DNA from: Pseudogemmobacter lacusdianii | GTDB taxonomy: Bacteria; Pseudomonadota; Alphaproteobacteria; Rhodobacterales; Rhodobacteraceae | Assembly (NCBI RefSeq): GCF_030848395.1 | Contig: NZ_JAVDBT010000002.1 | Coordinates: 1-64,000, forward strand | Length of the DNA stretch: 64,000 nt | Direction of reading: 5' to 3' | Part shown: piece by piece, positions 17,740 through 26,201 of the stretch | How the letters are laid out: every line of letters starts with the position of its first letter | Position numbering within the stretch: position 1 is the stretch's first letter | The notes under the pieces: generated by a model | Database searches by the model: none | Seen by the model: only the letters and a program-made list of their open reading frames with translations | Told to the model about the DNA's origin: nothing | Program-made: the position numbers and the translations under genes

Positions 17740-19433
17740 TTCACCAGATAGGGGCGCGGGCGGCGGCCAGCGGCATTGGGATAGTCCTGCCCAGCGGGGA
17801 AATCGCCCATCAAGACCGGCTGCATGCCCTGATTGCGCAGGTTTTGCAGGAACTGGCCAAAGCCGGTCAGGTCCACCATTCGAGGCACCTCGGCCAAGCG
17901 GCGCAGGCTGCGCGGGCTGATCTCATCGACGATCGACTGTAATGGCTCCATCGGGGATTCGATGAACTCGGCCAGCGTCCAGATCCGCACCTTGGCCTTC
18001 ACATGGGGGCCGCGCAGCTCGGCCAAAAGGTCCGATTCAATGCGCTGCAACCGCGCCGCCTCGGCCCTGATCTCACTGAAATTGCGATTGGATTGGAACA
18101 AGGGCACCGCAAAAGCGCCCGAGATCACCGAGATCTGCGCATTGGGATCTGCGGCGATGAACCCCGCAATCTTCTGATTGTCGCTGGGCCCGAATTGGAA
18201 GCACTGCCGCTCACCGCGCGTGTTCCAGATCAGGTTCGTAAGGAAACTGCGCGGGTTATAATCGCGCAAAGCCGCGCTGTCGGACATAGCGCCATTATAG
18301 ACCGAGACGCCCCCCGCAAACTCCACCCGCTCGGGCGAGAAAAGATGGCCGTGCACCCGGCTGCCCGAGACCTTCGAGAGCCAAGTCTCGAAATTCTCAA
18401 AGACATCTGCAAAGCCTTCGAAAACCGAATAGGGCGCGGCCGTGCGGCCTTGCGCCCATTCGCCATTGGGAAAGCGCGACTGCATGTAAAGCCCCGCGCG
18501 CCCCGTGGTGCGCCGCTCCACCGCTTTGGCGAAAAGCCGGTCGATCTTACCGGGATTGGGCTCGGCCCGCGGCTCATCCCCGGCGGTGGGCGACAGGAAG
18601 CTGGCGTAAAGCTTCTCGGCCCGCGGCCAGATCTTGCGCGCCACGAAGCAGTCAGACCGCTTCAAAAGCTGCAGATGATCATCGTAGAAAATATGCGGTT
18701 TGCCTTGGAAATCGAATTTCGACAGCGTCAGCGAACGGCTTTCCACATTGGTCGAGACCTGCCGGACCAAGGTCTGAAAATAGCTTTCATCCGGGATCCA
18801 AACCTTGCGGAAATAACGGTCGTGATCCGCGCGATCCGGCCCCTCAAGGATCGCCGAGAGTGTCTGGCGCGTCAGACACCACCATTGGCTGCCCAGATGC
18901 GGCACGATCCCCGCCGGGATGGCGCGACGGATACGAAACTTGCGCTGCAACTCAACGTAGTTGTCGAAAAGCCAGCGGTGTTTGCGCCATGAGAAGGGGA
19001 AGCGCAAAGTGAACCGCTCATAGTCCAGCCCGCCCATGGTCCAGCCGACATCGGCCGTGGTGACGCTTTCGATGAAATCGGTGCGCGGGCGGTCGTCGAG
19101 ATAGGCGCGCATTTCCTCAACCGGGCGTAGAGGCAGGCACGAACCCGAGGCGAGATAGACATGCCGAACCTGCGGAAACTCGCGCAGCATCAGGCTTGCC
19201 GCCGCTTGCGTCGCCGCCACAATCCCCCAAGTGCCCCATTCGCAGGCGTGCCGAGTGGAAAATCGCACATTGTCCAGATCGGCCAGATCGCTCTGCATCT
19301 GCGCCACTTGACTGCCAGAGGTGCGCTTGTCGACATGGACCACCACCGGGCAATCCCGGCTGGCCCAATAGCGCGCCACCTCAGCCGCGCGGTCCAGCGC
19401 GGTGTGGCACAACATGACAAAACCCAGCGTCAT
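17736..19433 (-). CDS. GT14-like beta-1,6-N-acetylglucosaminyltransferase family protein
   Basis: 565 residues. The N-terminal roughly 280 residues follow the core-2/I-branching enzyme (GT14) pattern: 'GFVMLCHTALDRAAEVARY', 'VVVHVDKRT', 'WGTWGIVAATQAA', 'HVYLASGSCLPLRP', 'LGSQWWCLTRQTL' and 'WIPDESYFQTLV'. A C-terminal region of about 285 residues is unlike the eukaryotic enzymes and matches a rhodobacterial extension of unknown role that I recall as DUF5928. No signal peptide or membrane segment is seen, so it should act in the cytoplasm. It overlaps both neighbours by four bases, giving tight translational coupling to the glycosyltransferase before it and the sulfotransferase after it. Confidence 0.85.
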   Translation of the reverse strand: MTLGFVMLCHTALDRAAEVARYWASRDCPVVVHVDKRTSGSQVAQMQSDLADLDNVRFSTRHACEWGTWGIVAATQAAASLMLREFPQVRHVYLASGSCLPLRPVEEMRAYLDDRPRTDFIESVTTADVGWTMGGLDYERFTLRFPFSWRKHRWLFDNYVELQRKFRIRRAIPAGIVPHLGSQWWCLTRQTLSAILEGPDRADHDRYFRKVWIPDESYFQTLVRQVSTNVESRSLTLSKFDFQGKPHIFYDDHLQLLKRSDCFVARKIWPRAEKLYASFLSPTAGDEPRAEPNPGKIDRLFAKAVERRTTGRAGLYMQSRFPNGEWAQGRTAAPYSVFEGFADVFENFETWLSKVSGSRVHGHLFSPERVEFAGGVSVYNGAMSDSAALRDYNPRSFLTNLIWNTRGERQCFQFGPSDNQKIAGFIAADPNAQISVISGAFAVPLFQSNRNFSEIRAEAARLQRIESDLLAELRGPHVKAKVRIWTLAEFIESPMEPLQSIVDEISPRSLRRLAEVPRMVDLTGFGQFLQNLRNQGMQPVLMGDFPAGQDYPNAAGRRPRPYLVK

Positions 19434-20440
19434 GCCCAGTTCCCCTTGGACATCAGCCCCAAAATCTCAAGCTGGCGCCAGTTGATATATTTCTCGGACC
19501 ATTTGCACCATAAATCGGGCTGATCCTTCAACGCCTGTTGATAGGCGCGATACTCACGGCTGTTGGCATAATGCTCGCCCCGCGCCATCTCTTCCTCGGC
19601 CTTCAATGCGAAAGTATCAAGGAATTTGGCGTGCAGAAGACAGCCCGAGGCTTTCTCGCCCCCCCAAGCATCAAAGGCCAAGTTCAGCCCACGCGGCAAA
19701 AGCATATGGGTTGAGCTGACATAGGTGTAGCTGCGATGCCACTTCACCAAGGGGATTTTGTTCAACGCGGGCGCACGTTTCGGCGCATCTCTGAAAAAAG
19801 CGCGCATGCGCGGCCCGCCTTGGATCCAGAGATTGCCATAGGTCCAATTGCGCGAGATCGCGTAATTGCCACTGTCGAACCACTGCGCAATCTCGAAAGG
19901 GTCTTGCCCCTCGCGATAGGGTTGCTCGTTCAGCGCGCCCTTGGGATACATGTCCAACAGCATCGCCGAGAACGTGCGGATCTGGCTGGCATCTAACCAA
20001 TCGGTCAGTGCGCGCAGCGGCCGGGTTTCGCAAAAAGGATAGATCAGAAACTCGTCAACATCGACGGTCAGACACCAGCGACCGTGGCCGTAGTTGCGCA
20101 GCAGATGCGTTATCCAATCCATGCCGAAGCGGGACTTTTTATAGCTGGCATGCGCCGACCACAGCGAGACATCGGGCTGATCGGCCAAATATTCGCGGCT
20201 GCCATCGTCACTGTCATTGTCGACGATCAGAAAGTGATCAACGCCCAAGTCTCGGTAATATTTCAAGAAATAAGGCAGCCGCACCTTTTCATTACGCAGG
20301 CAACAGAACAGCAAGATCGGATCGCCCTGCAAGGCGCCGATGCGTTTGACCACGGGCTTCAGCTCACGTCGGTGCAGCAAGGATCGCACCAACAGCCGCT
20401 GCCGCTTGGCCCGCAATTGATATGAGGTGAGCCAGCTCAA
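19430..20440 (-). CDS. Glycosyltransferase (Glyco_tranf_2_4 type), copy 1
   Basis: About 336 residues from a TTG at 20440 with a GGGA seven bases upstream; a longer frame starting with TTG at 20497 has no ribosome site. Typical features are 'CCLRNEKVRLPYFLKYYRDLG', 'FLIVDNDSDDGS', 'WCLTVDVDEFLIYP' (DxD metal site) and 'PLVKWHRSYTYVSSTH'. The neighbouring protein at 20586-21671 is a clear paralogue through the whole length, both ending in 'WRQLEALGL'-like tails. The sugar substrate is not evident. The 3' end overlaps the GT14-like gene by four bases. Predicted cytoplasmic. Confidence 0.85.
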   Translation of the reverse strand: MSWLTSYQLRAKRQRLLVRSLLHRRELKPVVKRIGALQGDPILLFCCLRNEKVRLPYFLKYYRDLGVDHFLIVDNDSDDGSREYLADQPDVSLWSAHASYKKSRFGMDWITHLLRNYGHGRWCLTVDVDEFLIYPFCETRPLRALTDWLDASQIRTFSAMLLDMYPKGALNEQPYREGQDPFEIAQWFDSGNYAISRNWTYGNLWIQGGPRMRAFFRDAPKRAPALNKIPLVKWHRSYTYVSSTHMLLPRGLNLAFDAWGGEKASGCLLHAKFLDTFALKAEEEMARGEHYANSREYRAYQQALKDQPDLWCKWSEKYINWRQLEILGLMSKGNWA

Positions 20441-20585
20441 ACGCGCATTCCCGCAGCAGTGAACGGCGCGACCAAGCTGGCAGCGCCCGTCAGACAAGCC
20501 TGCTGCATTGGCGCCGCCTTAGCGTGCCGATCTGACTTTGCCCTATCGGCCGCCTGTCGCTTCACCGCCTGCCCCATCGCCCAGA

Positions 20586-21671
20586 TCACAGCCATCCCCC
20601 GCGCGAGAGCAGGCCCAGCGCCTCAAGTTGTCGCCAGCCAGTATAGCGCGTTGAGCGCTCGCAAAAAAGCACCGGCGCTTCGATCAAGCCATCGTAATAG
20701 CTGCCAAAGCGTCGCGGATCGGCAAAATGCTCACGCCGCTCTTTTTCTTCAGCGGATTTCTCTAAAATTTGCGGCAGAAACTTCGTGTGCAAGAGCACGC
20801 CCGAGGTCGTCGCGCCGCCCGCTGTGGCATAAACATGGTTCAACGTGGCCGGCAGCGCAGTATGGGTCGAGTTCAAATAGGCATAGCGCCAATGCCATTT
20901 GACCAAGGGCAGCTTGTTCAGCGTCGGCGCGCGGCGCGGGTCATTGGCAAAGAAGACCCGTGCGCGTGGCCCACCTTGGATCCAAAGGTTGTCCAGCTTG
21001 GGCTGGCGGATCACGCTGTAATTGCCCGCATCGAACCACGGCAGCACGGTCAAAGGATCCTCGCCCGCGCGGTAATCTTCCGCCCCCAATGGCCCCTCGG
21101 GGTAAAGCTCCAGCATCATCGCCGGCATCGCCACTTGGCCGGTGCTCTCCAGCCACTTGGTCAGCGCAGGCAAAGGGCGCGTTTCACAGTTCGGATAGAC
21201 CAGCAACTCATCGGCATCGACCGTCAGACACCAATGGCCATGGCCGTAACGCAGCAAAAGCCAGTTGGTCCAATCAAGGCCAAAGCGCGCCGAGCGGTAA
21301 CTGGCTTCGGTCCGCCAGACCGAGACATCCGGCTCCGCCGCCAAAAGCGCAGCACTGCCATCCGTGCTGGCATTGTCGATGACCAGAAAATGCCCCACCC
21401 CCAGCTTGCGGTAATGGCTTAGGAAATGCGGCAAGCGCACAGCCTCATTGCGCAGGCAGATGACGGCGAGACTGTCGGTTTTCCGGATCGAAGCCCTGCG
21501 ATCGCTGATAAGCCGCAGCTCGCGCCGCTTACGGATCGCCCGGGCCAGCAGCATCTGCCGCTGCAAGCGCAGCCGCAGCTTCCACCGCAGCCGCTGCCAG
21601 AGCGCCACCGCCCCCCTCTTCAGGGGCGGCAGCTCTGTTTTACGATGGTCTTGGGGCGGGCTTGCCCCCAT
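20586..21671 (-). CDS. Glycosyltransferase (Glyco_tranf_2_4 type), copy 2
   Basis: 361 residues, a paralogue of the previous protein. It has an Arg/Leu-rich N-terminal stretch (about 20-55), then 'VICLRNEAVRLPHFLSHYRKLG', 'FLVIDNASTDGS', 'WCLTVDADELLVYP' with the DxD motif, and 'LPLVKWHWRYAYLNSTH'. It begins four bases after the galU stop, so galU and this gene are probably transcribed together. UDP-glucose made by GalU may feed this or a neighbouring enzyme, but that is inference. Confidence 0.87.
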   Translation of the reverse strand: MGASPPQDHRKTELPPLKRGAVALWQRLRWKLRLRLQRQMLLARAIRKRRELRLISDRRASIRKTDSLAVICLRNEAVRLPHFLSHYRKLGVGHFLVIDNASTDGSAALLAAEPDVSVWRTEASYRSARFGLDWTNWLLLRYGHGHWCLTVDADELLVYPNCETRPLPALTKWLESTGQVAMPAMMLELYPEGPLGAEDYRAGEDPLTVLPWFDAGNYSVIRQPKLDNLWIQGGPRARVFFANDPRRAPTLNKLPLVKWHWRYAYLNSTHTALPATLNHVYATAGGATTSGVLLHTKFLPQILEKSAEEKERREHFADPRRFGSYYDGLIEAPVLFCERSTRYTGWRQLEALGLLSRGGWL

Positions 21672-21675
21672 GCGC

Positions 21676-22572
21676 TTATTGCGCCGCCTGGCGCTGAACC
21701 ATCATATCGTTCAGATATTCGCCAAATTCATCGCGCAGATCGGGGCGCGACAGACCAAAGGCCACGGTGGCTTGCAAGAAGCCAGCTTTTGAGCCGCAAT
21801 CGTAGCGCTGGCCGCGGAAGCGGTAGCCGTAAACCCCCTGCGTGCCGCCCACCTCTTCGGCAATGGCATCGGTCAGCTGGATCTCACCACCCGCCCCCTG
21901 CTTGATCCGGTTGAGGTTGTTCAAAACCTCTGGCGTCAGGATATAGCGTCCGATCACCGCAAGGTTCGAGGGCGCATCCTCGGCCTTCGGCTTCTCCACC
22001 ATGCCCTTCACCCGCACGATCGAGCCATTGTCGGTGCCAATGTCCAACACACCGTAGCTGCTGGCTTTTTCTTGCGGCACTTCCATCGCAGCGACCATGC
22101 AGCCACCGGTCTCGGCATAGGCCTCGACCATCTGTTGCAGGCAGGGCTTTTCCGCCGCGATCACATCATCGGGCAAAAGCACGGCAAAAGGCTCATCGCC
22201 GATCAGACGACGGGCGCACCAGACCGCATGACCCAGACCCATCGGACGGTTTTGCCGAACATAAGCAATGGCGCCGCTGTCCATATTGGTCTCTTTCAGC
22301 GCCTCAAGCAGCTCGGTCTTGCCCTTTTTACGCAGCTCGGACTCCAGCTCGGGCGCGTGGTCGAAGTAATCTTCCAACGCCGATTTGCCGCGGCTGGTGA
22401 CAAAGATGAACTCCTTAATGCCCGCCGCGCGCGCCTCATCGATCGCGTATTGGATCAAGGGGCGATCGACCAGCGTCATGATCTCTTTCGGGATCGACTT
22501 GGTGGCTGGCAGGAATCGGGTGCCCATACCGGCGACCGGGAATACCGCCTTGGAGACCTTCTTGGCTTTCAT
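21676..22572 (-). CDS. galU: UTP-glucose-1-phosphate uridylyltransferase GalU
   Basis: Makes UDP-glucose for surface polysaccharides. 298 residues: 'KAVFPVAGMGTRFLPATKSIPKEI' nucleotide-binding start, 'GLGHAVWCAR', 'VLLPDDVI', 'MVEKPKAEDAPSNLAVIGRYIL' and 'YDCGSKAGFLQA', all standard for bacterial GalU. It heads the minus-strand run of glycan genes. A short hairpin (CCACAG/CTGTGG, 22593-22611) lies in its 5' leader. The location suggests that UDP-sugar supply is co-regulated with the transferases downstream. Confidence 0.96.
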   Translation of the reverse strand: MKAKKVSKAVFPVAGMGTRFLPATKSIPKEIMTLVDRPLIQYAIDEARAAGIKEFIFVTSRGKSALEDYFDHAPELESELRKKGKTELLEALKETNMDSGAIAYVRQNRPMGLGHAVWCARRLIGDEPFAVLLPDDVIAAEKPCLQQMVEAYAETGGCMVAAMEVPQEKASSYGVLDIGTDNGSIVRVKGMVEKPKAEDAPSNLAVIGRYILTPEVLNNLNRIKQGAGGEIQLTDAIAEEVGGTQGVYGYRFRGQRYDCGSKAGFLQATVAFGLSRPDLRDEFGEYLNDMMVQRQAAQ

Positions 22573-22741
22573 CGTCTATATGTCCCATTATGCCACAGAG
22601 CTTTGCTGTGGTGTTCACTTGTTTACGCAGGCCAATGCCGATGTTGCAGTTTTTATAAGCCAACGGCAGGTGCCGCAGCCATATCACCATTACAATTGTC
22701 GCGGCAGGGGAATGTTTATTTCAACTTGTCACGATTGAGTT

Positions 22742-23539
22742 TTACAACTGCGCTGGCAAAGCGCGCAACATCTCTTCAATCACGGCAACATCCGACGGAT
22801 TGTTAAGCTCCCAGAATTGCCTGCCTTTTGCTTCAACCTCAACGCAAAGCACCGGGCGGCCATTTTCCAAGAACCGCAACTGTTCTAACCCTTCAAGGGT
22901 TTCCAGCGGGCCAATCGGCCAAGACGGATATTGGACCAGCGCCGCAGGACGGTAAGCATAAACCCCGACATGGTGGAAAATCGGCGTCGGCTCATCATCG
23001 GCGTATTCCCGCCCGGTATAGGGGATGACCTCTTTCGAGAAATACAGGCCGCGCCGGTTCTGGTCGAAAATCGCTGTGGTGCCGCCCACCCGGCCTGCCC
23101 GCCGATCGGCCAAAAAGCCCGAGACCGCGCGGCCATCGCAACGCAGAACCGGCGTGGCGATCTCGGCACCGGGATCGGCGGCAAGACCGCGCAAAAGATC
23201 GGCGATGAACCAGGCCGGGGTCAAAGGCGCATCGCCTTGCAGGTTCACAATCACATCATAGCCGGGCAGCTGCGCCGCCACTTCGGCGCAGCGCTCGGTG
23301 CCATTGCGCGCCTCCGAGGAGGTCATCACCACCTCGGCACCAAAACCCGCCGCATGATCCGCGATGCGCGCGTCATCCGTGGCCACGACAACCCGGTCGA
23401 TGCCCTGCACCGCCATTGCCGCCTCCCAGCTGCGCTGGATCAGCGTTTTGGCACCATCGGGCCCCACCAAAGAAACCAAGGGCTTACCGGGGTAGCGGGT
23501 GCTCGCATAGCGGGCCGGAATGGCGATCAGCGTCTTCAT
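22742..23539 (-). CDS. kdsB: 3-deoxy-manno-octulosonate cytidylyltransferase KdsB
   Basis: Activates KDO to CMP-KDO for LPS or capsule. 265 residues with the family's start 'IAIPARYASTRYPGKPL', 'VVVATDDARI', 'SEARNGTERCAEV', 'VNLQGDAPL', 'HHVGVYAYRPAAL' and 'LETLEGLEQLRFLENG'. The 5' end overlaps the cysQ stop by four bases, indicating coupled translation. It is separated from galU by about 170 bases that probably hold the galU promoter. Confidence 0.96.
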   Translation of the reverse strand: MKTLIAIPARYASTRYPGKPLVSLVGPDGAKTLIQRSWEAAMAVQGIDRVVVATDDARIADHAAGFGAEVVMTSSEARNGTERCAEVAAQLPGYDVIVNLQGDAPLTPAWFIADLLRGLAADPGAEIATPVLRCDGRAVSGFLADRRAGRVGGTTAIFDQNRRGLYFSKEVIPYTGREYADDEPTPIFHHVGVYAYRPAALVQYPSWPIGPLETLEGLEQLRFLENGRPVLCVEVEAKGRQFWELNNPSDVAVIEEMLRALPAQL

Positions 23540-24312
23540 TTCAGCACCACCCCCGGAGCCAGCGCGATGAAGAAAGGATTGTCCCAGCCGGGCTTGCCAT
23601 AGGCCAAGGGGGAATGGTCATCCATCCGCACCACCTGCCCACCGGCCCCGCGCAAGACTGCATCACCGGCCGCGGTGTCCCATTCCATCGTACGCCCCAG
23701 ACGCGGGTAAAGATCCGCCTCACCGGTCGCCACCAAGCAGAACTTCAGGCTCGACCCGGCGGAGCGGGAATCTTTCACCTGATATTTCTCGATGTAATCA
23801 TTGGTCGCCTGATCGCGGTGCGACTTAGACGCCACCACCATCAGCGCCGCATTGTCCGGCGTTGCCACACGGATCGGACGGACACTGCCATCGACCAAGC
23901 TTTCCTCAACCGCAGTGCCATCGGGCAATGTGTAGAAAAGCCGCTCTTTCGCCGGGGCATAGACCACGCCGCGCAAGGGCACGCCCTTCTCGACATAAGC
24001 GATGTTCACGGTGAAATCACCGCGACGCTGCACGAATTCCTTGGTGCCGTCCAAAGGGTCAACGATCAGGAAGGTCTCGGCCGTCAAAGCATGGCTGGCC
24101 GCTTGCTCTTCGGTGATCAGCACCACCTCTGGGAACGCCGCCCGCAACCCTGCCGAGATGATCGCATCCGCCGCCTCATCGGCTTCGGTCACCGGGCTCG
24201 CATCGCCCTTGGTTTTGACCTCGAAATCCGGGTCGGCATAGACCTCCATGATCTTAGCCCCCGCCTCAAGGGCCAATTGGCGGATAACGGGGACGAGATG
24301 GTTGAAGTCCAT
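23536..24312 (-). CDS. cysQ: 3'(2'),5'-bisphosphate nucleotidase CysQ
   Basis: Hydrolyses PAP, the product of PAPS-dependent sulfation, to AMP. 258 residues of the inositol-monophosphatase fold: metal residues in 'ITEEQ' and 'DPLDGTKEF', and 'WDTAAGDAVLRGAGG' near the C-terminus. The coupling to kdsB and the location close to a sulfotransferase gene make a role in recycling PAP from glycan sulfation possible, although cysQ is also general sulfur metabolism. Divergent from the ABC-2 permease gene across about 175 bases. Confidence 0.93.
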   Translation of the reverse strand: MDFNHLVPVIRQLALEAGAKIMEVYADPDFEVKTKGDASPVTEADEAADAIISAGLRAAFPEVVLITEEQAASHALTAETFLIVDPLDGTKEFVQRRGDFTVNIAYVEKGVPLRGVVYAPAKERLFYTLPDGTAVEESLVDGSVRPIRVATPDNAALMVVASKSHRDQATNDYIEKYQVKDSRSAGSSLKFCLVATGEADLYPRLGRTMEWDTAAGDAVLRGAGGQVVRMDDHSPLAYGKPGWDNPFFIALAPGVVLK

Positions 24313-24487
24313 GACATTCTCCTAGATCGGGCACCGGTATCGAGCCCCAAGATCTGAGCCAGCGCAAGGACAAGCTTCAGGCCTGCCCGAGCAGTTGCTT
24401 TGCCGATCCGCGCCGCTTATCCTGCGCCGTCAAGGGAACCGCAAGATCTCCCGCTCCACAGCGGCAAAGCGGGGCAAGGGAAAGCAT

Positions 24488-25312
24488 ATGTTTCGGGCAG
24501 AAGCGAAACGACCCTCACGCATCCGCAGCGCCTTTGAGCTCTGTGAGCTGATCTACCATGCCACCATCCGCAACTTACGCAAAAGCCACGGCAATGCGGT
24601 GAAGGGGCTGGTGATGAGCGTGGTACAGGCCGCGCTGACCTTGGTCATCTTCATCGTGATTTTCTGGGTGATGGGCCTGCGCCATTCGCCGATCCGCGGT
24701 GATTTCGTGATCTATGTGATGTCGGGCGTCTTCATGTTCCTCACCCATACCAAGGCGCTTGGCGCCGTGGCGGGCGCGGATGGCCCGACCTCGCCGATGA
24801 TGATGCACCGGCCGATGAACCCGGTCATTGCGGTGGTCTCTGCGGCTTTGGCAGCGCTTTACCAACAGGTGCTGGCAATGGCGGTGATCTTGCTGATCTA
24901 CCACACGCTTTGGACACCGATCACCATTTACCAACCCGCCGGGGCGCTCGCGATGCTCTTGCTGTCATGGTTCTCCGGCGCGGCAATCGGGCTGATCTTC
25001 TACGCCGCCAAGCCTTGGCAACCCGATGTGGTCAGCATCCTGTCCACCATCTACCAACGCGCCAATATGATCGCGAGCGGCAAGATGTTCGTGGCCTCGA
25101 TGCTGCCGGCAAGCCGGCGATCACTTTTTGATTGGAACCCGCTCTTTCACACCATCGATCAGGCCCGAGGCTATATGTTCCTCAATTACAACGCCCGCTA
25201 CACCTCGCTTGATTACCCGATCAAGGTGGCGCTGGTTTGTATCCTGATTGGTCTCATGGCCGAGTTCTACACCCGTAAACATGTCTCAGCGAGTTGGCAG
25301 AAACGACAATGA
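24488..25312 (+). CDS. ABC-2 type polysaccharide export permease (KpsM-like)
   Basis: 274 residues from ATG 24488 (the frame is open from 24395, but the earlier codons look like leader). Six hydrophobic segments follow a basic N-terminus, the layout of KpsM/RfbA permeases that export capsule or O-antigen precursors. 'GDFVIYVMSGVFMFLTHTKAL' and 'RGYMFLNYNARYTSLDYP' are typical landmarks. The cognate ATPase is not adjacent and not in the window. The stop overlaps the start of the next gene (ATGA). Confidence 0.85.
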   Translation: MFRAEAKRPSRIRSAFELCELIYHATIRNLRKSHGNAVKGLVMSVVQAALTLVIFIVIFWVMGLRHSPIRGDFVIYVMSGVFMFLTHTKALGAVAGADGPTSPMMMHRPMNPVIAVVSAALAALYQQVLAMAVILLIYHTLWTPITIYQPAGALAMLLLSWFSGAAIGLIFYAAKPWQPDVVSILSTIYQRANMIASGKMFVASMLPASRRSLFDWNPLFHTIDQARGYMFLNYNARYTSLDYPIKVALVCILIGLMAEFYTRKHVSASWQKRQ

Positions 25313-25962
25313 CCCGTGCAATGCTCCCCGCCTTTTACCGCCGCGCCCGCGCCACTTTGGCGGGGCTTCTCCTTTCCAGCCTCGGCTTTGCCGCCGCCGC
25401 ACAAGAATATCCGGCGCTGTTTGATGTCAGCGGCGTTGCGGCGTCGGATGTGCTCAACATCCGGGCCGAACCTTCGGCGCAAGCCACAATCTTGGGCAGC
25501 CTGGCCCCTGATGCCAAAGGCGTGGAGGCAATTGGCCTGTCCGAAGATGGCAAATGGGCCCGCGTTTCGGCTGGTGAGGCCAGCGGCTGGGTCGCCTTGC
25601 GCTTCCTAACCCCCGTGCCCGCCGCCCCGCATGGCTTGCCGCACCCGATCGCCTGTTACGGGACCGAGCCTTTCTGGGCGCTTAAACTTGGCCCGCAAAC
25701 CGCCGAATGGTCCTCGCCCGAGACCCCACCGCAAGCGCTGAGCGTCACGCATCAGGCCGTGGCCCCGCAGGGCTATTTCCTGACCGCCTCGGATGCGGTC
25801 ACCGATGCGACGAAGCAAGCCTATTACCAGATCATGATCACCAAAGAGCACTGCTCTGACGGCATGTCCGACCGCGATTTCGGCTTTGCCACCCGCATCT
25901 TCCACAGCAGCCAAGCAGGCAATGCGGTGCTCCGGGGCTGCTGCACGCTGAACCAGCACTGA
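25309..25962 (+). CDS. Periplasmic SH3-domain protein of unknown function
   Basis: 217 residues from ATG 25309, chosen for the ATGA overlap with the permease stop. A Sec signal peptide ends near 'GFAAAAQE'. A bacterial SH3 domain follows ('[18 protein letters not shown]', '[12 protein letters not shown]'), then a C-terminal domain starting '[15 protein letters not shown]' that matches what I recall as the COG3650 family of uncharacterised membrane or periplasmic proteins. Three cysteines near the end ('EHCSD', 'RGCCTL') may form a disulfide. The SH3 part suggests binding to wall or peptide ligands, but no function is established. Confidence 0.8.
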   Translation: MTRAMLPAFYRRARATLAGLLLSSLGFAAAAQEYPALFDVSGVAASDVLNIRAEPSAQATILGSLAPDAKGVEAIGLSEDGKWARVSAGEASGWVALRFLTPVPAAPHGLPHPIACYGTEPFWALKLGPQTAEWSSPETPPQALSVTHQAVAPQGYFLTASDAVTDATKQAYYQIMITKEHCSDGMSDRDFGFATRIFHSSQAGNAVLRGCCTLNQH

Positions 25963-26062
25963 CACGGACGGCCAAGACGGACCAACACGGACCGTCTTGG
26001 CAGGTTTTCGCAACTTCTTCGCACTTCACTGCAAGATTTGCAGGCCAAGCGCCGCGCCAACC

Positions 26063-26094
26063 GTTGCAGGCGCAATTTCCCCTGCCTATATACG
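26063..26094 (+). promoter_or_regulatory. Putative RpoH heat-shock promoter of dnaK
   Basis: GTTG at 26063-26066 and CCTATATACG at 26085-26094 are separated by 18 bases. The second element fits the alphaproteobacterial RpoH -10 pattern CYTATNTNNG at every position; the first is one base off CTTG. The site lies about 110 bases upstream of the dnaK ATG, a plausible distance. Read by eye only. Confidence 0.5.
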
Positions 26095-26201
26095 CCAAGT
26101 CCTGCCAATGGGGTTCGCCCCAAAGGCCTCCATACCCGGCTTGGGTGCCTAAGACTTCGGGGCCCAAACCGGCAGATCGCCTGATAGAAAGGGATATACA
26201 T

